A stretch of 64,000 nt of DNA from Bacillus bingmayongensis. GTDB taxonomy: Bacteria > Bacillota > Bacilli > Bacillales > Bacillaceae_G. The position numbers and the translations under genes were made by a program. The stretch lies in contig NZ_JH921517.1 in the NCBI RefSeq assembly GCF_000299035.1, positions 1,353,317 through 1,417,316 of the forward strand. The letters run 5' to 3'. Positions within the stretch are counted from its first letter, which is position 1; each line of letters starts with the position of its first letter. Of the stretch, positions 15,916 through 25,557 are shown piece after piece. Under the pieces are notes generated by a model. The model did no database searches and had not been told where the DNA came from. It was given only the letters and a program-made list of their open reading frames with translations.

Positions 15916-16847
15916 TAGGATTCACCTTCCTTTCTTAATAGAGAGAGGGCTGTTTCCTCATCGGTAATCAATGTATGAATGAATCCACCTTTTAAGGCCC
16001 CGTAAATTGCATCTATTTTTTCTTCACCTCCAGCTACACCGACTACATGTTTCATCTTTCGAAGGGTAGAAAGAGGTGTACCTATTAGCCGATTGTGATG
16101 TGGAAGTTCTAGCAATTCTCCATGTGTATTGTAAAATTGCCCTAGAATATCTCCAGCACCATTTTGACTTCGTATATAAGTCATTTCACGAAGTGTTATT
16201 TTATCTTCCTTTACAATCGTTGCATCATGAGATAAACCGCCAATACCGACCACTGCTGTATTAGCAAGTGAAGCGACATGGAGCATATCTTTAACTGATG
16301 GTTCTGAAAGGATGCTCTGCGCCATTTCGTTTGTAGATGCCAAAAATGGTGTGGGAATGATATGGAGCTCTCCTTGTACGTGATTTATATAACTTTGTTT
16401 CCTAGGAAGATAGTGATTTACGCCACCTGTAAGTGTAACGATAGAAGGTTGCATAGATGATTCGAAATGGATATTTTCTAGCATTTTTGATATCGTTTCT
16501 CCCCAGCCGATGCCAAGTAAATCTCCTTGTTGCAGATGTGTTTCTAAATACTGTGCGGCGGCTTTTCCTAAAGAATAGGGACGATTTTCCATTGGGGTAG
16601 GGATAATGAAAGAGTCTTTCAAATGAAATGTCTTAATCAGTTCACGTTCAATACTTAAACAATGTAAACCGGTACCTTTTACATGAAAGGTAACAATGCC
16701 CTCAGTACGTGCTTTATCTAATAACCGAACGACTTTATTTCGTGAAATATGAAGCAATGAAGCGATTTCCTGCTGCGTTAGATGATCTTTATAGTAATAC
16801 CAGGCTACTTTTGTTAACAAGTTTTCTTCAAAGTTCAGCTGTGACAT
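15915..16847 (-). CDS. lsrR: LsrR-type transcriptional regulator (SorC/DeoR family)
   Basis: 310-residue repressor expected to bind lsr promoters and release them on binding phospho-AI-2. An N-terminal helix-turn-helix (LTQQEIASLLHISRNKVVRLLDKARTEGIV) precedes a SorC sugar-binding domain with GIGWGETISKML and VVGVAGGEEKIDAIYGAL. The ATG at 16847 (MSQLNFEE) is nine bases from AAAGGG; upstream in-frame starts have no proper spacing. It heads the minus-strand operon, divergent from lsrACDB, so it can control both from the 200-base gap. Confidence 0.9.
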   Translation of the reverse strand: MSQLNFEENLLTKVAWYYYKDHLTQQEIASLLHISRNKVVRLLDKARTEGIVTFHVKGTGLHCLSIERELIKTFHLKDSFIIPTPMENRPYSLGKAAAQYLETHLQQGDLLGIGWGETISKMLENIHFESSMQPSIVTLTGGVNHYLPRKQSYINHVQGELHIIPTPFLASTNEMAQSILSEPSVKDMLHVASLANTAVVGIGGLSHDATIVKEDKITLREMTYIRSQNGAGDILGQFYNTHGELLELPHHNRLIGTPLSTLRKMKHVVGVAGGEEKIDAIYGALKGGFIHTLITDEETALSLLRKEGES

Positions 16848-17044
16848 GCTCTTCATCCCTTTCAACAATTGACCGATGCTTAAACATATGTGTCGGATTT
16901 TTTGTTTATACCCATAGAGAGCGGAAATGTGTTCAAGAAAAATATGTTCTAGATATGAAAAAAGGGATATACAATGCTACAAAACAAGTAGAACAAAAAA
17001 TCAGTTTCTCAAAAATTGTTCTGTATAAAGGAGGGTGACAAGAT
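16848..17044. promoter_or_regulatory. Divergent lsr intergenic region (likely LsrR operator)
   Basis: The only non-coding stretch between lsrR and lsrA must hold both promoters. It contains the palindrome ACATATGT at 16884-16891 and a further AT-rich dyad-like stretch around 16926-16950 (ATGTGTTC, then ATATGTTC). Specific operator assignment is speculative. A strong AAAGGAGGGTG ribosome site for lsrA is at 17027-17037. Confidence 0.45.
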
Positions 17045-18538
17045 GTGGAGAACGTGCCCTTATTAGAGGTGAAACAAATTAGTAAATCATTTTCAGACCA
17101 ACTTGTATTAAAAGAGGTTACTTTGGAATTAGAACGTGGAGATGTATATGCTTTAGTAGGCGGAAATGGTGCTGGGAAATCAACATTGATGAAGATATTA
17201 ACAGGTTTATACTCTTATGATGCTGGAGAAATGTATGTGAAAGGTGAGATACAAAGTTTTTCTAATCCAGCGGAAGCTCATCATAATGGTATTTATTTAA
17301 TTCCACAAGAACCGTTAATTTTTCCTCATATGACAATTGAAGAAAATATATGTATCGGGATAAAAACAGGAAAAAAAGAGCTTCGTACAAAGATAAAAAA
17401 GTTGATAAAGAGTTTGGGATGGAGTATAAGGCTTAATGAGCTTGGAGGTTCATTATCAATTGCGCAGCAACAATTAGTAGAAATATTAAGGGGACTAATA
17501 AGAGAAGCTGAGATTCTTATTTTAGATGAGCCAACATCGACATTAACAACTCATGAAATAAAGAGTCTTTTTGTGTTGATGAAAAGCTTAAAGGAAAAGG
17601 GAATCGGGATGATTTATATTACGCATCGGTTTCCGGAAATCTTTGAAATTGCGAATAAAGTAGCTATTTTACGAGATGGAATAATTGTGAGGCAAGGGGA
17701 TGTATCAGACTATACATATGACATGTTAATGGAGGGATTAGTGCCAAAAGATTATAAACAAGAGGAGCAGAAAGAGGCACCTCAAGAAGCGATAAAACTT
17801 TCTCAACGAGTATTAGAGATAACAAATTTGTCGAGTTATGCATTTCATAATATATCACTAATCGTACATGCTGGAGAGATTGTAGGAATTGCTGGTGTTG
17901 TTGGATCAGGTAGAACGGAATTAGCAGAAGCATTATATGGGCTCAGGCCTGTACTGTCGGGAGCTATTTTATTAGAAGGAAAGTCTGTTGCGAAGTATTC
18001 GACGAGTAGACGATTAGATGAAGGGATGGTATATGTTCCAGAGGATAGGGCTGGTAATGGTATCTTTTCAATTGCATCTGTTAAAGAAAATATAACGTCA
18101 GCGTCTTTACATCGACTCAGTACGTTTTTCTTAAACCACAAAAAAGAAAGCGCTTTAACAGAAGCGTATATTCATAAGTTTAGGATAGTCGTTTCCAGTA
18201 AGGATGAAAAAATGACATCTTTATCAGGGGGAAACCAACAAAAAGTTGTATTAGCTAAATATCTTGCTTGTGAACCTAAATTAATGATTCTTGATGAACC
18301 AACGCGCGGGATTGATGCGAAAGCAAGATTAGAAGTGTATGAGGCAATTCAAAGTTTAAAACAATCAGGACTTGCAATTTTATTGATTTCCTCAGATGTA
18401 GAAGAAATTGTTCAATTAGCAAACCGTGTATATGTGATGAGGAATGGAAAACTTGTTTCTCATTTGGAGAAAGGGGAAGTTTGTATAGATGAAGTTACAC
18501 GTCTCGCATATGGAGGAAGGGAAGGTGTAACGGAATGA
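17045..18538 (+). CDS. lsrA: AI-2 ABC transporter ATP-binding protein LsrA
   Basis: 497-residue tandem ATPase that powers AI-2 import. The first half has Walker A GGNGAGKST, signature LSIAQQQ and Walker B ILILDEPTS. The second half has a degenerate Walker A (GVVGSGRTE), the LSGGNQQKVVLAK signature and LMILDEPTRGID, the usual pattern for ribose/AI-2 type carbohydrate importers. The GTG at 17045 lies ten bases after GGAGG; an ATG two bases earlier is out of frame. The gene overlaps lsrC by ATGA. Confidence 0.93.
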   Translation: MENVPLLEVKQISKSFSDQLVLKEVTLELERGDVYALVGGNGAGKSTLMKILTGLYSYDAGEMYVKGEIQSFSNPAEAHHNGIYLIPQEPLIFPHMTIEENICIGIKTGKKELRTKIKKLIKSLGWSIRLNELGGSLSIAQQQLVEILRGLIREAEILILDEPTSTLTTHEIKSLFVLMKSLKEKGIGMIYITHRFPEIFEIANKVAILRDGIIVRQGDVSDYTYDMLMEGLVPKDYKQEEQKEAPQEAIKLSQRVLEITNLSSYAFHNISLIVHAGEIVGIAGVVGSGRTELAEALYGLRPVLSGAILLEGKSVAKYSTSRRLDEGMVYVPEDRAGNGIFSIASVKENITSASLHRLSTFFLNHKKESALTEAYIHKFRIVVSSKDEKMTSLSGGNQQKVVLAKYLACEPKLMILDEPTRGIDAKARLEVYEAIQSLKQSGLAILLISSDVEEIVQLANRVYVMRNGKLVSHLEKGEVCIDEVTRLAYGGREGVTE

Positions 18539-19512
18539 TACGTTTTTCAAATCTATTTAAAATGCATGAAACATCCATTATCATTTTATTACTTATTTAC
18601 ATAGCCCTTGTAGGAATTATTAATCCTAGTTTTGTTCAGTTTAGTTCGCTTTCTTTAATTATGAAATCGAGTATTATCTTAGTTACACTAGCTATTGGTC
18701 AATCGTTCGTATTATTTACTAAAAATATTGATGTTTCAGTCGGTTCTATTATGGGATTAAGTGCAGCGATTTGTGGGATGTTTTTGACAAATGGAAATAG
18801 CATTTTAATTTCAAGCATTGCTGCAATCTTGCTTGGAGCTGTCATTGGAATGATAAATGGCATTGGGGTTACGAAGTTTCGTGTGCCAGCAATTATTATG
18901 ACATTAGGAATGTTAGGAATTATTAGAGGAACGATGTTGATATATACAGGTGGCAAATGGATTGAAGATATTCCTCAGTCTTATAAACAGATGTCTTCTG
19001 TCATGATACTAGGGCTGCCTATTACAGTGTGGATCATTTTGGCTATTTTACTATTATTATATACCTTTTTAACGAAAGCGCCTTTTGGAAGATATTTTTA
19101 TGCTACCGGAGATAATGAAGATGGGGCACGACTCATCGGAATACCGGTAGACAAGGTGAAAATATATGCATTTATTATTTCGGGAATAAGCGCAGGGATT
19201 GCAGGATGCATATTTGTTATGAATATCGGTTTTGTGCCAAATCAAACTGGTACAGGAATTGAGTTGCAAGTAATTGCTGCCGCTGTTCTAGGTGGAATTC
19301 ATCTAAAGGGTGGAACAGGTTCTGTATTTGGAGCAGCACTAGGGGCAATTTTTTTAGAAGTTATAAGTAGTTCACTAGTCTTTTTAAAAATACCTGCTTT
19401 TTGGAATAGTGCTATATCAGGATTTTTACTGTTACTTATTATTATATTAGACAGCACCTTAAAAAAATGGAAGGGAATAAGACGGTTGGAAGAAAGAAGG
19501 ATGAATCTATGA
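18535..19512 (+). CDS. lsrC: AI-2 ABC transporter permease LsrC
   Basis: 325-residue permease of the ribose-transporter class with about nine membrane helices. Family segments include [19 protein letters not shown] and the cytoplasmic coupling region GDNEDGARLIGIPVDKVKI, with AAAVLGGIHLKGGTGSVFGAALGA near the end. It pairs with LsrD to form the channel through which LsrA drives AI-2. It overlaps lsrA by four bases upstream and lsrD by four bases downstream. Confidence 0.92.
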   Translation: MIRFSNLFKMHETSIIILLLIYIALVGIINPSFVQFSSLSLIMKSSIILVTLAIGQSFVLFTKNIDVSVGSIMGLSAAICGMFLTNGNSILISSIAAILLGAVIGMINGIGVTKFRVPAIIMTLGMLGIIRGTMLIYTGGKWIEDIPQSYKQMSSVMILGLPITVWIILAILLLLYTFLTKAPFGRYFYATGDNEDGARLIGIPVDKVKIYAFIISGISAGIAGCIFVMNIGFVPNQTGTGIELQVIAAAVLGGIHLKGGTGSVFGAALGAIFLEVISSSLVFLKIPAFWNSAISGFLLLLIIILDSTLKKWKGIRRLEERRMNL

Positions 19513-20507
19513 AGTATGCACGTGGATTTTTAAGATGGGAAGGTGTTCTAATTGTATTACTTACTATAGAGTTCATTCTCTTTGGTTTATTTAACAGTGC
19601 TTTTTTTAATATTAGTAATTTACTTTTCAGTATGAATGACTTCATTTTTATTACGATTGCTGCAATCCCAATGACATTTGTAATTGTGACAGGTGGAATT
19701 GATGTATCTGTAGGATCGATTATGGGGCTTACCTCAATTCTGATTGGTGTACTATGGATGAATGGAACTCCGGTTATTTTAGCTGTAATTATTGCCTTAT
19801 TTATCAGTTGTCTAGCAGGTTGTATCAATGGGCTGATTATTAAAACGACAGATGTAGAACCTCTTGTTGTTACACTTGGAACGATGTTTTTATATTCAGG
19901 AATTGCTCTTGTTATCTCAGGTGGCTCAAATGCCAGTGGATATGAAGGGATAGGTGGTTTACCGGATTCTTACGTGCAACTTGCAAATGGGAGTTTTATA
20001 GGAATTCCTAATTTAGTATGGTTACTTTTCGTTTTGACGGTTTTGTTTACACTTTTACTTCATCGAACAGCATATGGTCGTTATGTCATATTGACAGGTG
20101 CAAATGAAAAGGCAGCTAAATATTCAGGTATTCATACAAAAAAGGTAGTTATTATCGCATATATTCTTTCTGGGTTAGGAGGTGGATTAGGAGGAGCTTT
20201 TTTAACAGCATATTTTGGCTCAGCTCGAGCTGATATTGGAAACGAGGCAATTCTACCGGTTATTACGGCAGTGGTATTAGGCGGGACACTCATCACTGGG
20301 GGAAAAGGAAGTATTGTTGGAACAGTACTAGCAAGTATATTTATTGGTATGATGCAGTACGGTTTACAAATGACAGGTTTAACAAACGAACAATCAAATG
20401 TTGTTATTGGTATCATACTTATCCTCTCTGTTATTATTAGGCATTTCAAATTACAGCAATTCAAGATGTGGAAAAGAAGGAAATTGCATAAGGAGGGAAT
20501 GTCATGA
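19509..20507 (+). CDS. lsrD: AI-2 ABC transporter permease LsrD
   Basis: 332-residue second permease, similar to LsrC in layout ([59 protein letters not shown]). The start chosen is the ATG at 19509, which overlaps the lsrC stop (ATGA) and follows AAGGA by eight bases; a longer frame from 19467 lies inside lsrC. It overlaps lsrB by ATGA. Confidence 0.92.
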   Translation: MKYARGFLRWEGVLIVLLTIEFILFGLFNSAFFNISNLLFSMNDFIFITIAAIPMTFVIVTGGIDVSVGSIMGLTSILIGVLWMNGTPVILAVIIALFISCLAGCINGLIIKTTDVEPLVVTLGTMFLYSGIALVISGGSNASGYEGIGGLPDSYVQLANGSFIGIPNLVWLLFVLTVLFTLLLHRTAYGRYVILTGANEKAAKYSGIHTKKVVIIAYILSGLGGGLGGAFLTAYFGSARADIGNEAILPVITAVVLGGTLITGGKGSIVGTVLASIFIGMMQYGLQMTGLTNEQSNVVIGIILILSVIIRHFKLQQFKMWKRRKLHKEGMS

Positions 20508-21547
20508 AAAGAAAACTGGGGATTTTTATGATTATGTGCGTTTGTATCATTGGCTTAATCGCATGTTCTAATCAAACAGCAGATAAGAAAAAAGCCGATG
20601 ATGTAAAATTTGCTTTAATTCCGAAATTAACAGGAGTTGGCTTCTTTACATCAGGTGGTGAAGGGGCAAAAGAAATGGGAAATAAGTTAGGCGTACAAAT
20701 AAAGTATGATGGACCATCAGAGGCGAGTGTATCAGGCCAAGTGAAATATATAAATAATTTTATTAATCAAAACTATGATGCGTTAATGGTTTCATCTACA
20801 TCGGTTGATGGACTTTCGCAATCATTACAGAGAGCAAAGAAAAAGGGAATGACAGTATTAACGTGGGATTCTGATGTAAATCCGAAAGATCGTTCATTTT
20901 ATATAAGCCAAGGAACGCCGGAGCAACTTGCAAATCTATTAATTCAAATGACTTCATCACAAATTGGAGATAAAGGAAAAGTAGCATTCTTCTATTCAAG
21001 CCCGACTGTAACAGACCAAAATCAGTGGGTAACAAAAGCAAAAGAAATTATAAAAGAAAAATATCCAAATTGGGAAATTGTAACGACGCAGTACGGAGAA
21101 AATAATGCACAAAAATCATTATCGGTGGGCGAAAGTATTTTAAAAACGTATCCGGATATTAATGCGGTAATTTGTCCAGATGCAACGGCACTTCCAGCAA
21201 TGGCTCAAGCAGCTGAAAACTTAAAAATGGATAAAAAAGTAGTTGTGACGGGATTTTCAACACCAAATGTAATGCGTGATTATGTAAAACGAGGAACTGT
21301 TCAGCAATTTGGATTATGGGATGTAAAACAACAAGGAGCACTTGCAACTTATGTTGCAAATGAAATTGTGGTAAAAGGGAAGAAATTAAAAGTTGGCGAT
21401 AGCTTTGAAGTTCCGAATATTGGTAAAGTAAAAGTGGAACCGAATTCTATTCAAGGTTATGACTACGAAGCAGATGGAAATGGAATTATCGTATTGCCAG
21501 AGCGCGTTGTGTTTACGAAGGATAATATTGATAAGTATGATTTTTAA
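20504..21547 (+). CDS. lsrB: AI-2-binding lipoprotein LsrB
   Basis: 347-residue substrate-binding protein anchored by a lipidated Cys (IGLIAC lipobox). Residues known to contact AI-2 in Salmonella LsrB are all recognisable: Lys in [12 protein letters not shown], Asp in TWDSDVNP, Asp-Gln in TDQNQW, and Pro and Ala in CPDATALP. Conservation of this set distinguishes true AI-2 binders from ribose-binding proteins, so the system is predicted to be functional. It is the last gene of lsrACDB, overlaps lsrD and is followed by a terminator. Confidence 0.94.
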   Translation: MKRKLGIFMIMCVCIIGLIACSNQTADKKKADDVKFALIPKLTGVGFFTSGGEGAKEMGNKLGVQIKYDGPSEASVSGQVKYINNFINQNYDALMVSSTSVDGLSQSLQRAKKKGMTVLTWDSDVNPKDRSFYISQGTPEQLANLLIQMTSSQIGDKGKVAFFYSSPTVTDQNQWVTKAKEIIKEKYPNWEIVTTQYGENNAQKSLSVGESILKTYPDINAVICPDATALPAMAQAAENLKMDKKVVVTGFSTPNVMRDYVKRGTVQQFGLWDVKQQGALATYVANEIVVKGKKLKVGDSFEVPNIGKVKVEPNSIQGYDYEADGNGIIVLPERVVFTKDNIDKYDF

Positions 21548-21553
21548 TTTAGC

Positions 21554-21592
21554 AAGTTCATTCCTATGTATAAGGGAATGAACTTCTTTTGA
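21554..21592 (+). terminator. Terminator of lsrACDB
   Basis: AAGTTCATTCC pairs with GGAATGAACTT around a ten-base loop and is followed by CTTTTGATTTT. Confidence 0.75.
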
Positions 21593-21718
21593 TTTTGGGG
21601 GATTTATCCCACAAAAGTATGAAGGGATATATTATAGAATTCAGACTTTGGATAGAGGTAATGATAACGCTATGTTTATACAATTATATTATATATCGAA
21701 TGCAGAGGAGAGTTGTAA

Positions 21719-22318
21719 ATGTTATTTCATTATCATTATTGGACGCCTCACTTAGAAGAAATGGAGAACTTTTATAAAAATTGTGGTTTTCGTATTTCTA
21801 CAAGAATCGGAAAGTATAATGGAGAGTTTCAACAATTTGATCCACCATTAACATGGGATGATTTTCGGAATCAACAGATACTTTTTCGAATTATTGAAGC
21901 TAGAAAAGGCAAGATAAATATCACATTTGGCTATGGGAAGAAGATTATATTTGATCATATCGGTTTTCTCGTGTCAAAAGAGGAGTGCGAAAGCATTTGT
22001 AAGCAAGCAGAAAAACTACATTGGAAAGTAAATAAGGGAGAAAGAAGAACTTTTATTGTAACACCATATGGGTTTCGGATTGAGCTTCAAACAAATTTTG
22101 ATGTAATTGATGATGGAGGGAGTATAGACGAGTTACAGAAAGTTATAATGACAACGAAGCAAGCAGGGTTAGAACGGGATCTTTCGTTTCTATTTCGAAA
22201 AGAAATAAATCGTATTGAAACCATTCGTAGTAATAAAACGAATTTGAAAAATGTATATTTACATTCTTTATACCAAAGGAAACAAACAGATCCGAACGGT
22301 GTAGAGATATATTTTTAA
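21719..22318 (+). CDS. VOC-superfamily (glyoxalase-like) protein
   Basis: 199 residues. The first 140 fit the vicinal-oxygen-chelate pattern: a HYHYWTPHLEEMENFYKNCGFRI opening, a second betaalphabetabetabeta unit starting FDHIGFLVSKEECESICKQAEKL and closing TPYGFRIELQTNFD. The last 60 residues are basic and unlike a typical VOC end. Substrate unknown. The ATG at 21719 follows GAGGAG. It stands as a single gene. Confidence 0.7.
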   Translation: MLFHYHYWTPHLEEMENFYKNCGFRISTRIGKYNGEFQQFDPPLTWDDFRNQQILFRIIEARKGKINITFGYGKKIIFDHIGFLVSKEECESICKQAEKLHWKVNKGERRTFIVTPYGFRIELQTNFDVIDDGGSIDELQKVIMTTKQAGLERDLSFLFRKEINRIETIRSNKTNLKNVYLHSLYQRKQTDPNGVEIYF

Positions 22319-22424
22319 AATCTATTTGTGGTTATAAGTAAAAAGGGTTATTTGTTGAAATATACCAAATTCACTTGTGTTATAATAATTCTGATTATTC
22401 TATCTTTCGTTAGGAGGAATAGAA

Positions 22425-23471
22425 ATGCTTACACAAGAACAAATCTCAAACTTATTTAGAAACTTTTCAAAAAAAGAATGTAAAGGATCAAGTGATTTAT
22501 ACAAACATTTATCATTAAAAATTTCAGAGGATGAGGAAACCCTTGCATTAGCATCACATGCACAACTTGGTCAGCCAGTCCCTAATTTATTACTTGGTGC
22601 CGTTCATTATTTATTGTTAAAAGGAAATGATCATGTATTAAAAAAATACCATAGGAGTCTTGTTGCCGCTCCAGAAAAAAATCTGGAACATTCTTTTCAA
22701 CATTTTAAAGATTTTTGCCAGATTAATAGGGAAGAGATAATCAATATTTTAAAAACAAAGCTAGTACAAACAAACGAAGTAAGAAGGTGCACATATTTAT
22801 ATCCGAGTTTTTGTTATATGTTTCATAAAGCAAATAAGCCTTTAGCACTAATCGAAATTGGAACAAGCGCTGGTCTACAATTGTTCTGGGATCAATATAG
22901 TTATTCGTATGGAACAGGAGAAACCTTTGGAAATAAAGACTCTAACGTTCACTTGAAATCAGAAATAAAAGGGGATAATCGGCCATTTTTCTTACAACAA
23001 AGTCCACCTGTTGCAGAAAGGATCGGGCTTGATTTGCACGTGAATGATTTGAAGAATGAAGAAGACTATTTATGGCTACGTGCCCTTATTTGGCCAGAGC
23101 ATAAAGAAAGGCTTGAAATGTTTGATCACGCAGCAGCTTGTGTAAAAGAACAATCTGTGAAACTGATAGAAGGGGATGGAGTAGCTCTTCTTTCAGAAAT
23201 TGTGGAACAAATTCCAGAGGACTCTGTAATTTGTATTTTCCATACACATGTGGCGAATCAAATACCAGAGAGTGTAAAACATAAATTAATAGATACAGTG
23301 AAAGAAATTGGCGCAAAACGTGATGTTTTCCACCTCTATAACAACATGTGGGATAGAGATCTTCATCTTGATTATTTTATAAATGGAAAAGAAAATAATG
23401 AAATTATTGGAGAAACAGATGGTCATGCGCGGTGGTTTCGGTGGAAATTGGAAGACAAGTCATTATGCTAG
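22425..23471 (+). CDS. DUF2332 family protein
   Basis: 348-residue protein of the DUF2332 family, recognised by HAQLGQPVPNLLLGAVHYLLL, RRCTYLYPSFC and the glycine-rich IEIGTSAGLQLFWD. The last resembles the motif I loop of class I methyltransferases, though no activity is established. Later VICIFHTHVANQIPE matches the family. Soluble, cytoplasmic, no signal. The ATG at 22425 follows GGAGG. Function unknown. Confidence 0.8.
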   Translation: MLTQEQISNLFRNFSKKECKGSSDLYKHLSLKISEDEETLALASHAQLGQPVPNLLLGAVHYLLLKGNDHVLKKYHRSLVAAPEKNLEHSFQHFKDFCQINREEIINILKTKLVQTNEVRRCTYLYPSFCYMFHKANKPLALIEIGTSAGLQLFWDQYSYSYGTGETFGNKDSNVHLKSEIKGDNRPFFLQQSPPVAERIGLDLHVNDLKNEEDYLWLRALIWPEHKERLEMFDHAAACVKEQSVKLIEGDGVALLSEIVEQIPEDSVICIFHTHVANQIPESVKHKLIDTVKEIGAKRDVFHLYNNMWDRDLHLDYFINGKENNEIIGETDGHARWFRWKLEDKSLC

Positions 23472-23489
23472 GTTTGTCCATATGATAAG

Positions 23490-23540
23490 GCTAAAAGTAA
23501 AAGACAGCTATCATTAATTGGTTGTCTTTTACTTTTAGCA
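23490..23540. terminator. Long hairpin after the DUF2332 gene
   Basis: GGCTAAAAGTAAAAGACAGC pairs with GTTGTCTTTTACTTTTAGC (about 19 pairs). There is no clear T-run on the plus side. Confidence 0.55.
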
Positions 23541-23763
23541 CCTATTTGTAGTGTAGTAGAAATATACATGAATAGAAAAAAGGTAATAAATCAAGACCTA
23601 CATGTTGAAAGTAAAGAGAGAATATAACAATTTAATTTACATAATGTTATTATGGTTATTTGGGCTATTCCTTAATTAATAATCCTCGTCTCAAGATATT
23701 CAGAAAGAAATACAACGTGTTAAAATATTTGATGTGGAAGTTTACACAAAAAGCACTTTAAAA

Positions 23764-23777
23764 AGAACGTTAGTTCG
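23764..23777. promoter_or_regulatory. Possible LexA (SOS) box
   Basis: AGAACGTTAGTTCG has the GAAC-N4-GTTC core of the Gram-positive LexA site, and a TATACT -10-like element follows at 23780-23785. The inner four bases depart from the usual consensus. Weak call. Confidence 0.3.
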
Positions 23778-23818
23778 TATATACTGAATACAATTGAAGT
23801 AGAAGAAGGGAAGAAAAG

Positions 23819-24202
23819 ATGATGATTCATAAAGTCGGTCAAATTATGTTATATGTAAATAATCAAGATGAAGCTGTACGATTTTGGACAGAACAAGTAG
23901 GTTTCTATTTAGTTTCAGATGAAAATAACGGTCAAGGGTTTAGATGGATTGAAATTGCGCCAACAGAAAAAGCGGAAACGAGTATTGTTCTACATAATAA
24001 AGAATTAATTGCGAAGATGCAGCCTGAATTAAATCTTCGTACACCATCTATGTTGTTTTTCACTGAAGATATCGATAAATTATATAAAGAGTTTGTTGAG
24101 AAAGAAATTACAGTTGGAGAAATTGTAAATATGCCGTCTGGTAGGGCGTTTAATTTTGCTGATCATGAGAAAAATTACTTTGCAATTATGGAGAAAAAGT
24201 AA
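23819..24202 (+). CDS. VOC family protein (glyoxalase/bleomycin-resistance-like)
   Basis: 127 residues with a full VOC fold: KVGQIMLYVNNQDEAVRFWTEQVGFYLVSDE in the first module, and SMLFFTEDIDKLYKEFVEKEITVGEIVNMPSGRAFNFADHEKNYFAIME in the second. The FADHEKNYFAI ending is the usual metal-Glu region, with Tyr/Phe near it. Substrate unknown. The ATG at 23819 follows AGAAGGGAAG; a second ATG directly after is possible. Confidence 0.8.
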   Translation: MMIHKVGQIMLYVNNQDEAVRFWTEQVGFYLVSDENNGQGFRWIEIAPTEKAETSIVLHNKELIAKMQPELNLRTPSMLFFTEDIDKLYKEFVEKEITVGEIVNMPSGRAFNFADHEKNYFAIMEKK

Positions 24203-24223
24203 TTGTCGATTTGAAATTTGTTT

Positions 24224-24255
24224 AGATCCTGTTTTACAGGATCTTTTTTATTTTA
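24224..24255 (+). terminator. Terminator after the VOC gene
   Basis: AGATCCTG pairs with CAGGATCT around TTTTA and is followed by TTTTTATTTT. Confidence 0.85.
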
Positions 24256-24521
24256 AAAAGGAAAGTTTAGTAGAAGAAGGATTTCACCATCATTACTGAT
24301 CAATGATAATAAAGTTTCTGTAGTACTTAAGGAAAGGAATGTATTATTTTAAAAAGTGGTCAAAAATGATCCGCATATTACATGCGGTAGCTTGTGGAAT
24401 AGATTGGGAGGAAGAGTACAAGTTAGAGGGAAAAAACTATTAAACTACTGGCGCCGATTAGTTGAACAAACAGGATTTGTTTTACGGTTTATAGAAAGTC
24501 ATATTAGGGAGGAATATTTAC

Positions 24522-25313
24522 ATGACAAACTATGGTAACGAAGAAATGCTAACAGGAGGGAATGTCTCTAACGTTTATCGTTCGGGAAGTACTGTGCGAC
24601 GAGAATTAAAGCCAGATAGTCCTAACATTCATAAGCTATTAAAGCATTTGGAGAGCAAAGGTTTCAATTATGCACCAAAGTTTTTAGGTATTGATGAAAA
24701 AGGAAGAGAGATATTATCATTTATTGAAGGAGAAGCTGGTAATTATCCTTTAAAAGAATATATGTGGTCTGATGATATCTTAATAGAAATAGCGAAAATG
24801 CTTCGTCTTTATCATGATGCTGTGAGTGATTTTTCATTTGATGATAGCTGGCAATCGATAGATAACACCCCAAAACAATTTGAGGTACTATGCCATAATG
24901 ATTTTGCAATGTACAACATTATTTTTAATCATGAAAGACCAATAGGGATTATTGATTTTGATGTTGCTGGACCTGGCCCAAGACTTTGGGATATGGCTTA
25001 TGCTCTTTATACTTGCGTCCCCTTAAGTAGATTTTATTTTTCTGAAACAGGTGAGCAAGTTTATTATAATTCATTACAGCATGCTAACCGTATAAAACAA
25101 AGAGTTAGATTGTTTTTTGAATCTTACGATGAGGGAATGGAAAAAAATTATTTGGATATGGTATTGTTACGATTAGAAGGGTTATGTAAAACGATTACAA
25201 GAAAAGCCAGTGAAGGTGATATTGCTTTTCAAAAGATGATAGATGAAGGGCATCTTGAGCATTATCAAAACGATATTAAATTCATTTGTGAACATGGAAA
25301 AGAGTGGATTTAA
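24522..25313 (+). CDS. Aminoglycoside phosphotransferase-family (APH/choline kinase-like) kinase
   Basis: 263-residue kinase-like protein. The Brenner motif is CHNDFAMYNIIFN (catalytic Asp and Asn) and the metal-binding Asp is in GIIDFDVAGPGPRLWDMAYAL. The N-terminal lobe lacks an obvious glycine-rich loop but has VYRSGSTVRREL. The substrate may be an aminoglycoside or another hydroxyl compound, and resistance is not established. The ATG at 24522 follows GGGAGG. The 270 bases upstream (24256-24521) hold only short frames I cannot assign. Confidence 0.8.
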   Translation: MTNYGNEEMLTGGNVSNVYRSGSTVRRELKPDSPNIHKLLKHLESKGFNYAPKFLGIDEKGREILSFIEGEAGNYPLKEYMWSDDILIEIAKMLRLYHDAVSDFSFDDSWQSIDNTPKQFEVLCHNDFAMYNIIFNHERPIGIIDFDVAGPGPRLWDMAYALYTCVPLSRFYFSETGEQVYYNSLQHANRIKQRVRLFFESYDEGMEKNYLDMVLLRLEGLCKTITRKASEGDIAFQKMIDEGHLEHYQNDIKFICEHGKEWI

Positions 25314-25427
25314 GTGTAGGTTTTTGTAGAACTAATTTGCCTGTTAGCGCAACAAAAAATTAAACAAAATTATTTTTACAAATCAATTGTATGGAATGTA
25401 TGAGATGCAGAGTAGGACATTATTATC

Positions 25428-25535
25428 ATTTATCTCGCTATTCGCGGGCAGTATTACTCCCACCTCAAAATTCGGCAAAGGAAAAGAAGATAGGTGGGGG
25501 ATCAACTGTCAGTAAAAGCCCGATTAGTTGAACTT
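25428..25535 (+). repeat. bcr1-like repeat (copy 2)
   Basis: TATTCGCGGGCAGTATTACT, CACCTCAAAATTC, then AGGTGGGGGATCAACTG and AAGCCCGATTAGTTGAAC match the layout I recall for B. cereus bcr1 elements. It also aligns with 6681-6784. CCCACCT and AGGTGGG can pair, giving a hairpin. It ends just before the ribosome site of the broken kinase gene. Confidence 0.6.
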
Positions 25536-25557
25536 TATTTTAAGGGAGAGAAAAGAA

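Noticed and set aside
24356-24538. 60-codon frame before the APH-like gene
   Set aside because: No ribosome site, low-complexity basic content and overlap with the real gene's start; no family recognised.
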